Assembly: GCA_007922305.1 (NCBI GenBank) | Contig: ML677366.1 | Coordinates: 9,975,433-10,039,432 of the forward strand | Direction of reading: 5' to 3' | Origin: Dermatemys mawii | Lineage: Eukaryota; Chordata; Testudines; Dermatemydidae | DNA: 64,000 nucleotides | Part shown: positions 23,130 through 35,097 of the stretch, piece by piece | Layout of the letters: each line of letters begins with the position of its first letter | Numbering within the stretch: the first letter of the stretch is position 1 | Notes under the pieces: model-generated | Told to the model about the DNA's origin: nothing | The model's input: the letters and a program-made list of their open reading frames with translations, nothing else | The model's database searches: none | Translations under genes and position numbers: made by a program

Positions 23130-25435
23130 GATGGCACAGAGAGGGGTACAGTCTGATCCACCCTAGTGAATGGAGCAATTTGTGCACCAGGAAGTGGTTG
23201 TGTTTGTGTCTCTGCAACGGGCTGTGCCTCCAAAGCCCTTTTTCTTCTTAGTGCAAATTGGACAGTAGGCAGGACAAGAACTGAGCTCTGCATAGGCCAC
23301 TGAGTGAGAATTCCTAAGGGAGATTGTGGGGTTGGGAAGGGTCGGGCCGTTCTGGAAATAGGGACCAGGCTTTAATTGTTGACATCACTATAGCTACGAA
23401 ATAAGGTGGCTGTATGACTGGCTGAATGATAAAGTCTTACCTCTGGTGGGGGAGGGGCAGGGGTAGATAAGGCCGGGAAATAGTTTAATGTGATCCAGGG
23501 ACACCCTCTTTTTTAAAAAAGGATGACGGAATGTCCAGATTACATCACAGAGCATTTTAAACCATTGGTGAGAAGACTGGAGACAGCTCCAGATACACAG
23601 TTATTTGATTTTTTTTCTCAGAGAGGATAATTAACACTATAAAATATAGAAGGCTTGGTGCACCCCAACCCCCACTTGTGTCAGGGGCCCATCCCAAGGT
23701 CAATGACTGAAATGCTCTGATGCTGTCAGCTCAGCTCTTACTTCTGCTGCTCGGCTTATGCTCACTGCGGAGTTTTAAGGAGCTATCTGAAAGTCCTTTC
23801 ATTCCTCAGTTTCCTGAAAAGGATATAATTACCAATCCAAACTGTATGTAACACGTTTGATTTACCACTAACCTTCTGAGGCACCTAGGTAGGTGGTGAC
23901 GGTGGGGCGTTCGCTAACTGGTGATTACCAAATTAGTTGCATGATGAAACCTTTTTCAGTACACTTTTTACAAAAATAAAATGAGCAGTGAGTTGATCTC
24001 CTCCAACACGCTGTAATTTTTATTAATTTTACTTATGCCACTTTATTAGAGCAGAAAAAGAGCGAGCAAAGCACCTGTGTGCTTTTCAATTCACACTGCA
24101 AAGGCAACGGCACTGAAAAGCAACCAGAAGTCCTGAATGTAGTTATATTTTAAAATCCACATTAATTATAGATCCACTTATTCTTCGAAAAGACAGGAGC
24201 TGCAGCCGTACTGGGGGGGAGGGGAGCGGGGGAGGGGTCATGTATAAATTGTCTCCCAAGGACCCCACTGAAATTTCCATAACATTCACCATATGACACT
24301 GATGTGTGAAAATTGACATGAAGATTTGAAAATTGGGACCGAGGGAGACCAAGCATAAAATAACTTCAATTTTGCACTCCCTCTGTCTCTCAGAGGAATA
24401 GTGCAGCGGACTGACCAACGCAACACAAACAAGCGAAGGGGAGAGAAAAAAGACTACTCGGGGAGAAGGATAGGAGTTATTAAAGAGAAAACACACTCCT
24501 CACTCTCAGAGAGAAAGGATGATCAATGGATTTAGTCACAGAGAAATTCAAGCAGAAAATTGCTGCTGTTTTTTATCTGAGAGGCAGAAAGTTTAACCAA
24601 ACCAGAATCCTCTCAACTCTGTGGAAGGCAAACACTGAGGGGAACTACCTGAATTCCAAAGCACTCCAGGAGGAGGGGGAGAGGGGAAATGTACAATTTT
24701 GGGATGGGCAAGGATAGCCAAGCAACTGCTGGATAAAATCCTCAACTCCAGAAGTCCTCAGTCTGGTAGATTCTATAATTGGGTTTTGTACATTTTCCCT
24801 CCCCAAGCACCATCCTCAAAGGAAAGACTCCCTTTAATGATAAATCATTCTTCTCTTGGTGATGTTAGAGTCATGGCTACGACTGGCTATTTTCCAAACT
24901 GGTTTATTTTATTGTCTACAATCAGATATGTGTTGCTTCCCCACTTTAGAATTTCCTGATCCAATCTCTTCCACCTCCAGTGTCTGTGCCTTAGATTAGG
25001 AAACATACCAAAACCCAGTGGCCAAAAATGAGGTTCTGTTCTCATTACAGAGTGAAGGCGTCACTTCATTGAACCTGGACTGGGAAAAAAAAGAGCATTT
25101 CTCCAAGATCCCTTCTGTAGCACAAATAACAATGAATTGCTTTGGGCCGATAATAAAAGTTGTACCTTATAGGGCAGGAATCCAAAAAATTTGCACTCAA
25201 TAAGCGGACTAGGACAATGGCAGGGAAATGGCAAACAGAGAATGTCACAAGTGTGCAGAAGAACTCACTGGATTGCATGCCCAAGAGATATGGGGACCAT
25301 CAGCAGGACCGTGGCAAAACATAATGCCCGAGTCAATTCAAACCTAACATTGAAACATTTTATGAAGAATCATTTGTGGATCCCTTTTCTGCCACTCTTG
25401 CAACTTCTGAATGTTGTCCTTCATCTAGTGTTGCA

Positions 25436-25459
25436 CTGGGCCTGGGCCTGGGCCTGGAC
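25436..25459. repeat. (CTGGGC)n simple repeat
   Basis: Four consecutive six-base units, CTGGGC three times and then CTGGAC-like. Confidence 0.85.
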
Positions 25460-26140
25460 CCTTCCAGTTCACAGGTTAATACATCATTGAATCCAACCCC
25501 AAACACTTCTCTTTTTGCAGTGAACTATGGGGGCAGTAGCAAGACCTGAAGCACTCTTCCAGGTACATTTGCTCTTGATAGAAAAGGTCATCTGAACAGC
25601 CTTTCTTAGTGGTAGTGGGTGGTGTCTCACTCATCTAAGATTCAGGTTTGAGATACCTAGCATCCTCAGTAGAACAGGTTAAAATCTTAGTGGGGCCAGC
25701 TGAGCTGTTTCTTTCTGAACTAGACACACTGAGTATCATTCAGTTCAGCACATGGGTGTTTTCCTAATGAAACCTTAAAAGTCAAGATCTTGTCTGCTCT
25801 GAGTGGACATGGCTTCCATGTCTGTGGACAAAAGTTCCCTTCCAATCACCATTGTGCATTTTCCTGAGCACCAGGTCGTTGCTGCCTGCCTACTCACCAG
25901 AGAAAGCTGCATTATACTGGTACCATATGTAGATATAGTTTTGCTCAAGATGAAAGCCACTATATAGATGTGCAGTACTATTGCCTTTAAAATCTTTGCT
26001 CTTCAAGTTATTGTAAGAAAATGATGCACACTCCAAGATCAGTCGTAGCAGGAGAGAATGTACTACACAGTACTGAACACTTCACTATCTCACCAGCGGA
26101 TTTTTCTTTGGCCTTACTTTATTTTATTTAGCTTTGTGGT

Positions 26141-26194
26141 GATTAGGTTCCTGATACTTGCTGATACTTCCTGATTAGGTTCCTGATACTTGCT
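26141..26194. repeat. 32-bp local tandem duplication
   Basis: GATTAGGTTCCTGATACTTG begins at 26141 and again at 26173; 22 bases of the second copy are identical to the first. Confidence 0.9.
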
Positions 26195-26839
26195 CTTCAA
26201 GTCATGCTCCAGATCTCATTTATTATGAAGTGAAGTATGTAATAGTGAAAAATAGTTACAGCAATTCCATCTTTCTCTAGGGTATCTCAGCACCAGTGTG
26301 GATGACTGCACACACAGCCAGCGCTGTAGAAACAAATGGATAGGAAATGGCAGTGCAGTGTTTTAAGATCCTACACACCTGTTGGATGACTAGGTTGTGG
26401 CAGTCCCATCTTTAACTTAGAAACGCACTCGATCCAGAGGTCACAGTGCTGCTACCTGCCTGAGCTTCACAAAGATTTTAGCCTGGAAATGTGTGCACAG
26501 GCAGAGAGATGATGGGACAGGGACAGGCTGGGAAGGAAAGAGAGGTCTCCATTTCACAGTCTGCTGGAAATATTTATCCAAAGCTCCTAGAGGCATTTCA
26601 ACAGCAGACAAAGGAAAATGCCCTACAGTCATTGCATGAACAAAAGCTAACCGCCCCAAGCTCTGGACACCCTGATGCGCATTAAAAGTGCAGTCCATGA
26701 AAAATCCTTTAGGACAAGGGCCATAGTGATAACTCTAGGTGGAAGGGTGACATGGAATTCAGGCCCATTCTAAACACCAGCACTGAGCCCTATAGATTCA
26801 CAGGCAATGCAGGGTTCATTCTAATCCTCGTTTGTTTCA

Positions 26840-26978
26840 ATTAAATTGTAAAGTCTTCAGGGTAGGGACTGTGTTTCTGAATATGTTTGCACAGTGCTCG
26901 GCAAATGGGCTCCAAATCCCGACTGAGGCTTTGGGGTACTCCACCAAAACAAACCAACAATAATAATAATGATGTTTC
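26840..26978 (+). repeat. MIR-like SINE 3' part
   Basis: AATTGTAAAGTCTTCAGGG, TAGGGACTGTGTTTCTGAAT and GCACAGTGCTCGGCAAATGGG follow in the order of the recurrent SINE module, with an AATAATAATAATGATG tail. Confidence 0.65.
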
Positions 26979-28464
26979 TGGGGGTTTTTTATTTGATTTC
27001 TGCTGGGGCATGAACAACCAAATATCAAAAGACTTGTGATGAAATGGCAAGACATAACAACAGCTGTATTAATAATAGGATGATATAGATTAAGCATATT
27101 CCTAAAAAGCAAGGACACATTTTCTTACAATTTCAATGCACCTTTTTAAACACCTTGTTGCACTATATTAGCTATTGTTTAGCACTTTCTTGCACTAGGT
27201 TTCTATAATCAAGGTCTAATAGGAGCTGACCTCTATTTAAAAATCTAAATCCTTTTTTGCAATGCCCAGACACGACAAGATTGATTCTTAGATCCCTTAT
27301 ACTGCTGCTAAGTTCAGTGAGGTTACACTTGATTTACACCATTGTGAGATCAGAATTAGGCCCAGTATTTGCATTATTGCTTTTAATTAGCTAAAGATAT
27401 ATTTTAAGGATTTGTTCTCCCTGTGGAAGGGTGGCTTCTGTTCTCAGTTCTGTTTTAATGTTCATGTTTCAAATACAGTTTAATATACTTGAATTTATCA
27501 GCCTTAGACAATGTAAAGATCATACAAAAGCCAAGATGGATCTGTCTTCTAAAAGGCCCCTCATTCCAATAAAAAGTTGCTTATTAAAAGATGTTCTTTC
27601 TTTATTTTTTAAATCATAGTCCAGATTGTACTGAGTACTTTAGAATATACATATAAAATGCTTCTGGCTGATTTCATGCAGTTTGGAAATATTAGTCACT
27701 CTGTGAAGTCCTGAGATGAAATATTCAAATAAAAATGATCTTATCTACCTCAAAAAGGTCTTCAGAAACCTGCTGCAGGAGAGGTTGGTGAGGAAAGACA
27801 ATCTAGTCATTAGGGGGAAGGATAGGACAGTCACTGTGATTACCACCATAAAGAAGCATTTTCAAAGTTACTTTTAAATCCAGAGCAATAGAAACAAATT
27901 AGTTTGCAAGCCATCTTGAGCATTTTGAACCAGGATGTACTAATTTCAGCAGTTAAAGGCAAAATTATCAGTCTATAGGTGCAGAATCATTAGCCATCAG
28001 CCTGAGCTACAAAGTTTGAAACTAGATCCGAACTTTCCCAGAGTTTGAGGTTAAGTGTATATTGGAATTTTGGTTGGCACTCATCCTTACAGATGATCCA
28101 ATATTGTAGTTATTTGATAAAGAAAAGGAGAGGACCTCTAATCTACTTTCTCAAGTACATACTCAGAGAGAGTTTCCCATTTGGAAATACATGATAAATA
28201 TGGATATGTCTGGGTGGTGTTGAGTTGGGAAATGTAGATTAATATCAACAAGGTCTGTGTTATTACAAAATCCCAATAAGTGTGCAGACATCTCCTGCTT
28301 GCAGACGTCCAAAACTTCATGAGGACATTCCTGGTATCTCTACTCTTTAAGTTTATTTGGTTTCATTGTTAAATGGGAATATCATTCTAACAACACTGTC
28401 ACACATCTTTTTATCGACCATCTTTAATTAACTGAAAGATTATGGGAATACTTCCACAAATTAG
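26979..28464. other. no gene seen; one palindromic remnant
   Basis: Mostly unique, AT-rich sequence. At 27295-27365 GGTTACACTTGATTTACACC and AGATCAGAATTAGGCCC are arm words of the palindromic elements seen elsewhere. Confidence 0.4.
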
Positions 28465-28467
28465 GTT

Positions 28468-29200
28468 CACGGATTCCCAGGCCAGAAGGCTCCATTGTGG
28501 TCATCTATCTAACTTCCTGTATATCACAGGCCATAGAACTTCCCCAAAATAATTCTTATACCAGATCTTTTAGAAAAACAACCAATCTTGATTTTAAAAT
28601 GGTCAATGATCGAGAATCACCACAACCCTTAGTAAATTGTTCCATTGGTTAATTACTTCCAGTGTTAAAAATTGACACCCTATTTTAAGTCTGAATTTGT
28701 CTAGCTTCAACTTCCAGCCATTAGATCATGTTATACCTTTTTCTGTAGATTGAAGAACCCATTATTAAATATGTGTTCCCAATGCAGTTACTTGCAGACC
28801 GTAATCAAGTCATCCCTTTACCTTCTCTTCCTTAAGATAGATTGAGATCTTAGACTCTTTTGCTATAATGCACGTTTTCTCATTCCTTTATCATTCCTGT
28901 GCTTTTCTCTGAATTCTCTCTCAAGTTAGCAACATCCTTCTTGAATTGTGGGCATCAGAACGGGACATAGAATTCCAGGAGTGATCACAGCAGTACCAAA
29001 TACAAAGTAAAATAACTTCTCTACTCTTCTTTGAGTTTCCCCTATTTATGCATACCAGGATTACATTAGCTCTTTTGGCCACAGCGTCACACTGGGAATT
29101 CATGTTCAGCAGATTTTCTCACCACAACCCCCAAATCTTTTTCAGAGGCACTGTTTCCCAGGATAGAAACCTCCATCCTGTAAGTATGGCCTACAGGACT
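28468..29200 (-). mobile_element. CR1 LINE 3' part, minus strand
   Basis: The left end reads GGTTCACGGATTCCCAGGCCAGAAGG and continues with GGTCATCTATCTAACTTCC, the complement of a CR1 3' end. It goes on through ATTGTTCCATTGGTTAATTAC, CTAGCTTCAACTTCCAGCCATTAG, GTAATCAAGTCATCCC, TCTTGAATTGTGGGCA, TTTTGGCCACAGCGTCACACTGGGAA and CCCCCAAATCTTTTTCAGAGG to about 29200. I recognise this order as an abundant turtle CR1 subfamily. The copy is 5'-truncated, as usual for LINEs, and carries no intact coding frame. Confidence 0.85.
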
Positions 29201-29463
29201 TCATGAAAAACTCACAGTTGTATGGCATTGTTTGCATGAATTGTAAAATAGCCACAGCAAAGAATCAAGATCTCAAGGATTTCCACTACAAAAGTACTGC
29301 ATACCATGGGATGCAGTCACTGCCTTTCCCAACCCTACACTTGGCAGAAAGACCAATGAAGGTCATGGAAACCCATCTCCTAAAGACGTTCAGTCACCTG
29401 AAGTGGAAGAGGCTGGTACAGCTGCTGCCCATGGAGCATCTGTTCTGTGATTAAAAAGGGGCT
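29201..29463. other. no gene seen
   Basis: An 83-codon open frame spans most of this stretch but resembles nothing recognised. Confidence 0.3.
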
Positions 29464-29555
29464 TTAAGCCCAGATCCTCAAAGGCATTTAGGTGTCTAAT
29501 TTTCATTGATTTCAATAGGAGTAAGGTGCCTAAATACCTTTGAGGAACTAGCCTT
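29464..29555. repeat. palindromic MITE-like element, CCTCAAAGG family
   Basis: GATCCTCAAAGGCATTTAGG on the left is matched by the inverted CCTAAATACCTTTGAGGAAC on the right, with ATTGATTTCAAT in the centre. It is nearly a full palindrome over about 90 bp. A centre-deleted copy lies at 7610-7660. Confidence 0.7.
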
Positions 29556-29743
29556 AGATTGCAGAGCTGTTATTTCTTTAGTCCACTAAGAGTATACGAA
29601 TTTCACTAAAAGTTTGGTCATAAATGCAAAATGTGCATAATTCTCCAGCCCTATAAACATTTCCTTGTATTTTACAATGGGTCTTTTCAAGGAGATTTGG
29701 TTTTCATAAACCTGACCCCTGGTTGGTATTTGATAGCTTTCCT
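29556..29743. other. no gene seen
   Basis: Short unique stretch. Confidence 0.35.
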
Positions 29744-29751
29744 CTTGCATG

Positions 29752-29874
29752 TAAGGTGACCAGATGTCCCAATTTTATAGGGACAGTCCCGATATTTGGG
29801 GCTTTTTCTTATATAGGCTCCTATTACTTCCCACCCCCATCCTGATTTTTCACACTTGCTGTCTGGTCACCCTA
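29752..29874 (+). mobile_element. hAT MITE, TAGGGTGACCAGA family, copy 4
   Basis: A 123-bp copy with termini TAAGGTGACCAGA and TCTGGTCACCCTA and a well-preserved body (TCCCAATTTTATAGGGACAG, GGGGCTTTTTCTTATATAGG). The flanks CTTGCATG and CTTGCGCA share the first five of eight positions; the differences are of CpG-decay type. Confidence 0.88.
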
Positions 29875-29882
29875 CTTGCGCA

Positions 29883-31929
29883 CACAATTTCTCCTAGTGC
29901 TCTGCTTTTTATTAGACATGCACCCCAAGCAAAAAGCAGGATCCAAAAAACCCCTGAACTTTTTGAATCTTCACAGTAACATAAACCCATCACAAGATTT
30001 GAGATTTGCAAATAGGTTGAAACAACCCCCTAGATTCAAGCATCTGGGGGTAAGATTCTCTCACGTGTTTCTCTGGTGTGTTACAGCTAGAGCTGGTTGG
30101 AGACATTTAAATGGAGCCCCATTCTTTTGAATGATGTAGGTCTATAGAAATTCAAACGCTTTAAAACATCAGGGCAACTCCACTGGAATTTTGTTTTGGA
30201 AGAAAACGAACAGAAAGTTCTGACATTGTTGAAACGTCCCATTTTGACCTTTTTTGAATGCAGCATTTAAATGTTTTGTTTGACATTTTAAATGGTTTTG
30301 TATTACATTGTATTGTAATGAAACACTTTAAAAAAAATTGAACAAAACTTTTGACAATCCGAAACCAAATTCAGAATTTTTGTATGTGGAAATGAAGACA
30401 TGTTCAGTTTTCATTACTATTCAGAATGAAGCTGGATTTTGAAAGTCTTGAAATCCTTCATGAAATGGAATTTCTATCATCTGCACAGTTCCAGTTACAC
30501 CCCCATGTGTGGGCAGCATAAAGGGGCTGTAATCTAGCTGCAAGTCCCCTGCAGAGTATTCCCCGGCATAAGGTTCTCTGCTAGACATAGCCGAGTGCTG
30601 CCTCTGTGCCGCTGGTTCATCCCTCCTTCCCCCACAGTACAGTGATGAAACAGAGCTCTGCTCCACCAGTCCTGCATCCACTGTGCAACTTTTAGCAGCC
30701 CAACAGCTGTTCTAAGTGGAGTCAGGCTGGTTCCAGGCACCCAACGTCCCCCTGTCTTCTGCTCTTCTGGACCGAGCAGAGATTTGACACAGCGAAGAAT
30801 CAGCAGGTGAACGTTGGAAATGCGGATCCAAGTCTTGTGGCTTAAACCAATCAATGTTATATTACAATTTCCATATCTGTAGTGAGTGTCTTCAGTTCTC
30901 TATTTGTCGAAATAGAAAAAATAAATCCTCCTCTGTCTCCGAAGGTCTGCTCATTTTGCTAATCCTCATGCTCAGATCCTTCTGCTTGAACCGATTCTTG
31001 TTTGTTTGTTTTTCTTTTTGCCTTTCTTCTGGGTGATTGCCCAAACTATTTCCCATACTGTCACCGGGATGCTGCAGAGAGCTCTTCTCTGTTATTGTGC
31101 TCACTCTTCCCCTCTCCCCCTTTAATCTCAAGCCAAGGTGAGATGGACTGAATGATGATGATGAAGCTTTCAGGATGTTAGAAAGTAAACTGCTGGAAGA
31201 GGTCAGCAGGAGCAGAAACCAATAAAGCACAAGAAGGAAGTTTGATACGTATGAACAAAGCAATTGGTAATGATGTGAAATAGTTGGGTCAAACAAGGGC
31301 TGTGCAGAAATGAAAAGATTCACCTCCAAACACCTGGGAAGTTTTCCTAACCTGCCTTGGCAGGGGCCACTCTCTCACCATGAACTGCCACTAACAGCTT
31401 TCCGCTATGCTTTCATTTGCGTGGCTCCTGACTCTCATGTGCATCCAGCCAGCAGGAAGTGGGTTGGATTTTCTTCCCCAGAGAAACTCATTGAATCCAG
31501 TAACTCCCCATTCTCCCTCTCTGTTCCTCCATTGCCATTTATTAACCAACGTTTATGATTCAGGGCCAGCTTCTGACATCCTTACCTACATTGGGTAGCT
31601 CATTACTGCACAAGCAGATCTACTGAATTCCAGGGACTGTTGGTGGAGTATGGTACTATTGAACTAAAAGGTATCACAAATGTTTCATATTTATTCAGTT
31701 GTCTTACACAGCTCACAATACTGGGGAAATTTTCTTAATTTTTTGAGCCGATGACCCTGGGGGGAAAAGGGTATTTTCTGATATTTCCATTTTATCCTGG
31801 ACCTTAATCCTGATTTAAACATCCCTCCTCACAACCACCACCCCCAAAAAAATAGGATTCAAGACAGGCCACTAGCCAATTAAGACAAAGCTATTTGTTG
31901 AACCATACCAGTTCATTTAAAATATGCAA
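29883..31929. other. no gene seen
   Basis: No repeat family or convincing exon. The 145-codon minus-strand frame at 30892-31329 gives a hydrophobic stretch followed by a lysine-rich tail. It has no recognised domain and overlaps other open frames. Confidence 0.35.
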
Positions 31930-31934
31930 TAGGA

Positions 31935-32155
31935 AACTACATGAATATGATCACAAGATATCTTAGACAAGGCAGATGAGGTAATATCTTTCATTGAACC
32001 AACTTCTGTTGGTGGGAGACACAAGCTTTTGAGCTTCATGGAGCTCTCTCTGAGGTCTGAAGAAGGTAAACAGAGAGTCCAAGCTAAATACAAGGCAGGG
32101 GACAAATTGTTAAGCATGAGAAATTCACAATTGCTTAACAATGTTTGAGGAGAGT
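31935..32155. repeat. interspersed repeat, class unknown
   Basis: 'gaggtaatatctttcattgaaccaacttctgttggtgggagacacaagcttttgagcttcatggagctctctctgaggtctg' is a sequence I recognise as repetitive in turtle and related genomes. I cannot assign its superfamily from this copy. Confidence 0.45.
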
Positions 32156-32560
32156 CAACAAATGTGGACATGGGTGATCCACTGAAAATAGTGTATTTGG
32201 ACTTTCAGAAAGCTCTTGACAAGGCCCCTCAACAAAGGTTCTTAAGCAAAGTAAGTAGTCCTGGACTCCTAGGATGAGAGAGAAGGTTCTCTCCTGGATC
32301 AGTAATAGGTTAAAAGACAGGAAACAAAGAGTAGGAATAAATAAATGGTCAGTTTTCAGAATGGAGAGAGGTAAAGAGTGGAGTCCCTCAAGGATCTGCA
32401 CTGGGAGCAATGCCGCTCAATGATCTGGAAACAAATAAACTGTGAAGTGACAAAATTTGCAGATGATACAAAATTACTCAGGATAGCTATGACCAAAGCA
32501 GATTGTGAGGAGTTATTAAGGAATTTCACAAAACTAGGTGACTAGGCATAAAAATAACAG

Positions 32561-32776
32561 ATGAAATTCAATGTTGATAAATGCAAAGTAATACACTTTG
32601 GAAAACATAATCCTAAATATATATACAAAATTGTGGGATCTAAATTAGCTGTTACTACTCAAGAAACAGATCTTGGAGACATTGTGTATGGTTCTCTGAA
32701 AACATCCACTCAATGTGCAGCAGCAGACACAACAGCTAACAATGTTAGGAACCATTGGGAAAGGGGGATAGATTAG
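32561..32776 (+). pseudogene. CR1 reverse-transcriptase fragment, 71 codons
   Basis: This intact stretch of the CR1 frame starts at the MKFNVDKCKVIHFG motif (the 'N..KC..' region downstream of the FADD box). It ends just inside the nested hAT element, so its last codon is not CR1 sequence. Confidence 0.75.
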
Positions 32777-33183
32777 CGTTCTCAAACATGTGCCCTGGGG
32801 GGTTATTTCCTGTGACCCTCCAAGCTTCCTTTCCCCCAAACATGCTGCGTCCCCACTCCTCTGCTTACCTCCAGGTGCTTCTCGCCACCAAACAGCTGTT
32901 TGGCAGCAATTAGCGCTTTCCAGAAGGGAAGGGGAGGAGCAGGGAGCCACACACTCAGGGGTGGAGGCGGAGAAGAGGCAGGACATGGCGGGGATTTGGG
33001 AAAGGGGTTGGAATGTGGGTGGGGAAGGGATGGGAAGCGACGGGGAAGAAGCAGGGCCTCATGGAAGGGGTGGAGTGGGAGGCAGGGCCGGGAGCAGCAC
33101 AGGACAGTGTCAGTGATGCAGCCCTCGGGCCAATGTACTAGTCCTCATGTGGCCTTCCTAGTGACTTGAGTTTCAGATTTCTG
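32774..33183. mobile_element. non-autonomous hAT element nested in CR1
   Basis: A 410-bp insertion with 14-bp terminal inverted repeats, TAGCGTTCTCAAAC left and GTTTCAGATTTCTG right (degenerate CAGNGNTCTCAAAC type). It is flanked by perfect 8-bp duplications GGATAGAT (32766-32773 and 33184-33191). Removing it rejoins the CR1 text exactly. The interior is GC- and G-rich, with GTGACCCTCC near the left end and CATGTGGCC near the right, typical of turtle hAT MITEs of the 'ttctcaaac' class. Open frames inside it have no transposase motifs. Confidence 0.93.
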
Positions 33184-33884
33184 GGATAGATAATAAGATG
33201 GAAAAATACCATAATGCCATTATATATATCAGTGGTACTCCCACACCTTGAATACTGCATGCAGCTCTGGTCACCCATCTCAAAAATGATATAGTAGAAT
33301 TGAAAAAGGTATAGAGAAGGGCAACAAAAATGATTAAGGGTATGGAACAGTTTCCATATGAGGAGAGATTAGAGTCTGAGACTCGTCAGCTGGCAAAAGA
33401 GACGACTAAGGGGGGATATGATAGAGATCTATACAATCATGAATGAGGTGAAGAAAGAAAATAAGGAAGTGCTACTTACATCTTAACATAACACAAGAAC
33501 CAGGTGTCACCCAGTTAAGTTAATAGGCAGCAGGTTTAAAACAAACAAAAGAAAGCACTTCTTCACACAATGCACAGTCAATTTGTGGAACTCCGTATCT
33601 CGTTGTGAAGGCCAAAACTACAACTGGGTTCAAAGTTTGTGACAGATCAGTCCATCGTTGGCTATTATCCAATAAGGACAAGGATATGACCCTGTGATCT
33701 GGGTGTCCCCAGCCTCTGACTGCCAGACGCTGGGAGTAAATGATAGGTGATGGACCACTTTATAATTGCCCTATTCTGTTCATTCCCTCTGAAGCACCTG
33801 GCATTGGTCACTGTCAGAAGACAGGATAGTGGGCTAGATGGACCATTGATCTGACCCAGTTTGGCCGTTCTTATGTTCTTAAGA

Positions 33885-35097
33885 ACCTGAATAGAACATT
33901 CATTTGCTCATTCTGCCAATAGCACATGCCTTTTCCCTTCTCTGGGAAGGCAGTCAGCCTGCCAGCCTGCAGCCTGTGCCACCCTCTGGCAGACCTGACG
34001 GGCATTTTTCTTGGCCCCTGCGAGGGCAGCCTTTATTAAAAAGAGAATTACAATATTAATAGGAAAATGATTTTTTGCTAATGACAAAGGACTCCATCAC
34101 TTCCTACTTGGGAGTCATTATGTATCCAACAATTCCACTCTCAACATTATCTCAGATGGGTACTTGTTCCCCGGAGGCTCTTAGGGGATGACCTTCTGTC
34201 CTCTCTACCTTTCATAGAGCAGTGCCTGCATGCATAGAAATCAATTAACAACATCAGTTTATGCACATTTTGCATTTAGATGGCATAGTGGAAATAAGTG
34301 GAGCTGTTTATGCCTGTTTGAAAGAGCAAACACAAAATCAAGCTTCCCCCCACACACCTCTCCGCCTTGAGAGCAAACAGCCCCCATGCTAGAAACAAAG
34401 CTGTCTTAATTTATCTATTTGCACTTTTGCAGTTTTCTATAGGGATGGGGACAGGCAGAGCAGATTACCTAACACAATGCAGTGTTTAAAAATTCCTCAT
34501 GAACTGTTTGCTGCTCGTCTCCACTGATATATTACTCACAGTGCCTATTTTTTCTTCAGAATAATGTGATGGGAATGGACAGTTATCAGTCTGGTGCTGA
34601 ATACTTAGTCTGCTGTTGGGTGCCGCGACCGTGCAACTGAAAGTGGAATTTCCAGATTCTGTCCATGATGTCTGATCACACACAACTTGCTGGAGATGTA
34701 CAAAGGCCTTGAGCCTTCAAATCCCAGCACAGGGACAAATCCAATGGAAGGACTCCCACTGACTTCAGTGTGTTTTGGATTGAGTTTATGGTGCCCAAGG
34801 TGGTTGTAATTCAGCAGAAATACAAGAAGATTCTACCCATGGATGGGTGCCAATAGGATTAAGCTCCTGGCATACCCCTCCACACAGAGAGGAGAAAGAG
34901 TAAAACTCCTTACAGTCCTTTACTTTTAAAAGTATGGGCAGAGATGTAGACTGAAGTGTTTCAAGAAACATGATTCTGTTCACACTAAACTAAGAACTAC
35001 TTAACTATGCCCTCCCTTCCTCGGCCTCACTCTTGCTTTAAGTAAGAGAATCTTGGTAACCAATCAGCTTCAATCTCATTACTTCAGAGACAGCATT
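33885..35097. other. no gene seen
   Basis: Mostly unique. A palindromic-element arm (AATCCAATGGAAGGACTCCC followed by CACTGACTTCAGTG) is visible at about 34735-34785. Confidence 0.4.

Larger units (their letters stand above)
23138..26839. other. no gene seen; minor simple repeats
   Basis: Largely unique. It includes a G-rich tract at about 24210-24238, a (CTGGGC)n run (25436-25459) and a 32-bp tandem duplication (26141-26194), listed separately. Open frames are short (117 codons at most) and look random. Confidence 0.4.
32160..33884 (+). mobile_element. CR1 LINE, reverse-transcriptase part to 3' end, interrupted
   Basis: Broken plus-strand frames show CR1 reverse-transcriptase motifs: IVYLDFQKALDKAP near 32190, GVPQGSA at 32380-32400, the active-site box FADD at 32456-32467 within KFADDTKL, and MKFNVDKCKVIHFGK from 32561. 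After an interrupting hAT element (32774-33183) it resumes with ATAAGATGG, then YLQLWSP-type and RAT(K/R)MIKG regions near 33250-33340, and the non-coding 3' end with GGGCTAGATGGACCATTGATCTGACCCAGT and the tail GGCCGTTCTTATGTTCTTAA. It is dead and 5'-truncated. Confidence 0.92.

Noticed and set aside
30892..31329. 145-codon minus-strand frame with a hydrophobic stretch
   Set aside because: The hydrophobic part comes from a purine-rich plus strand. There is no signal-peptide context, no homology and no splice support.
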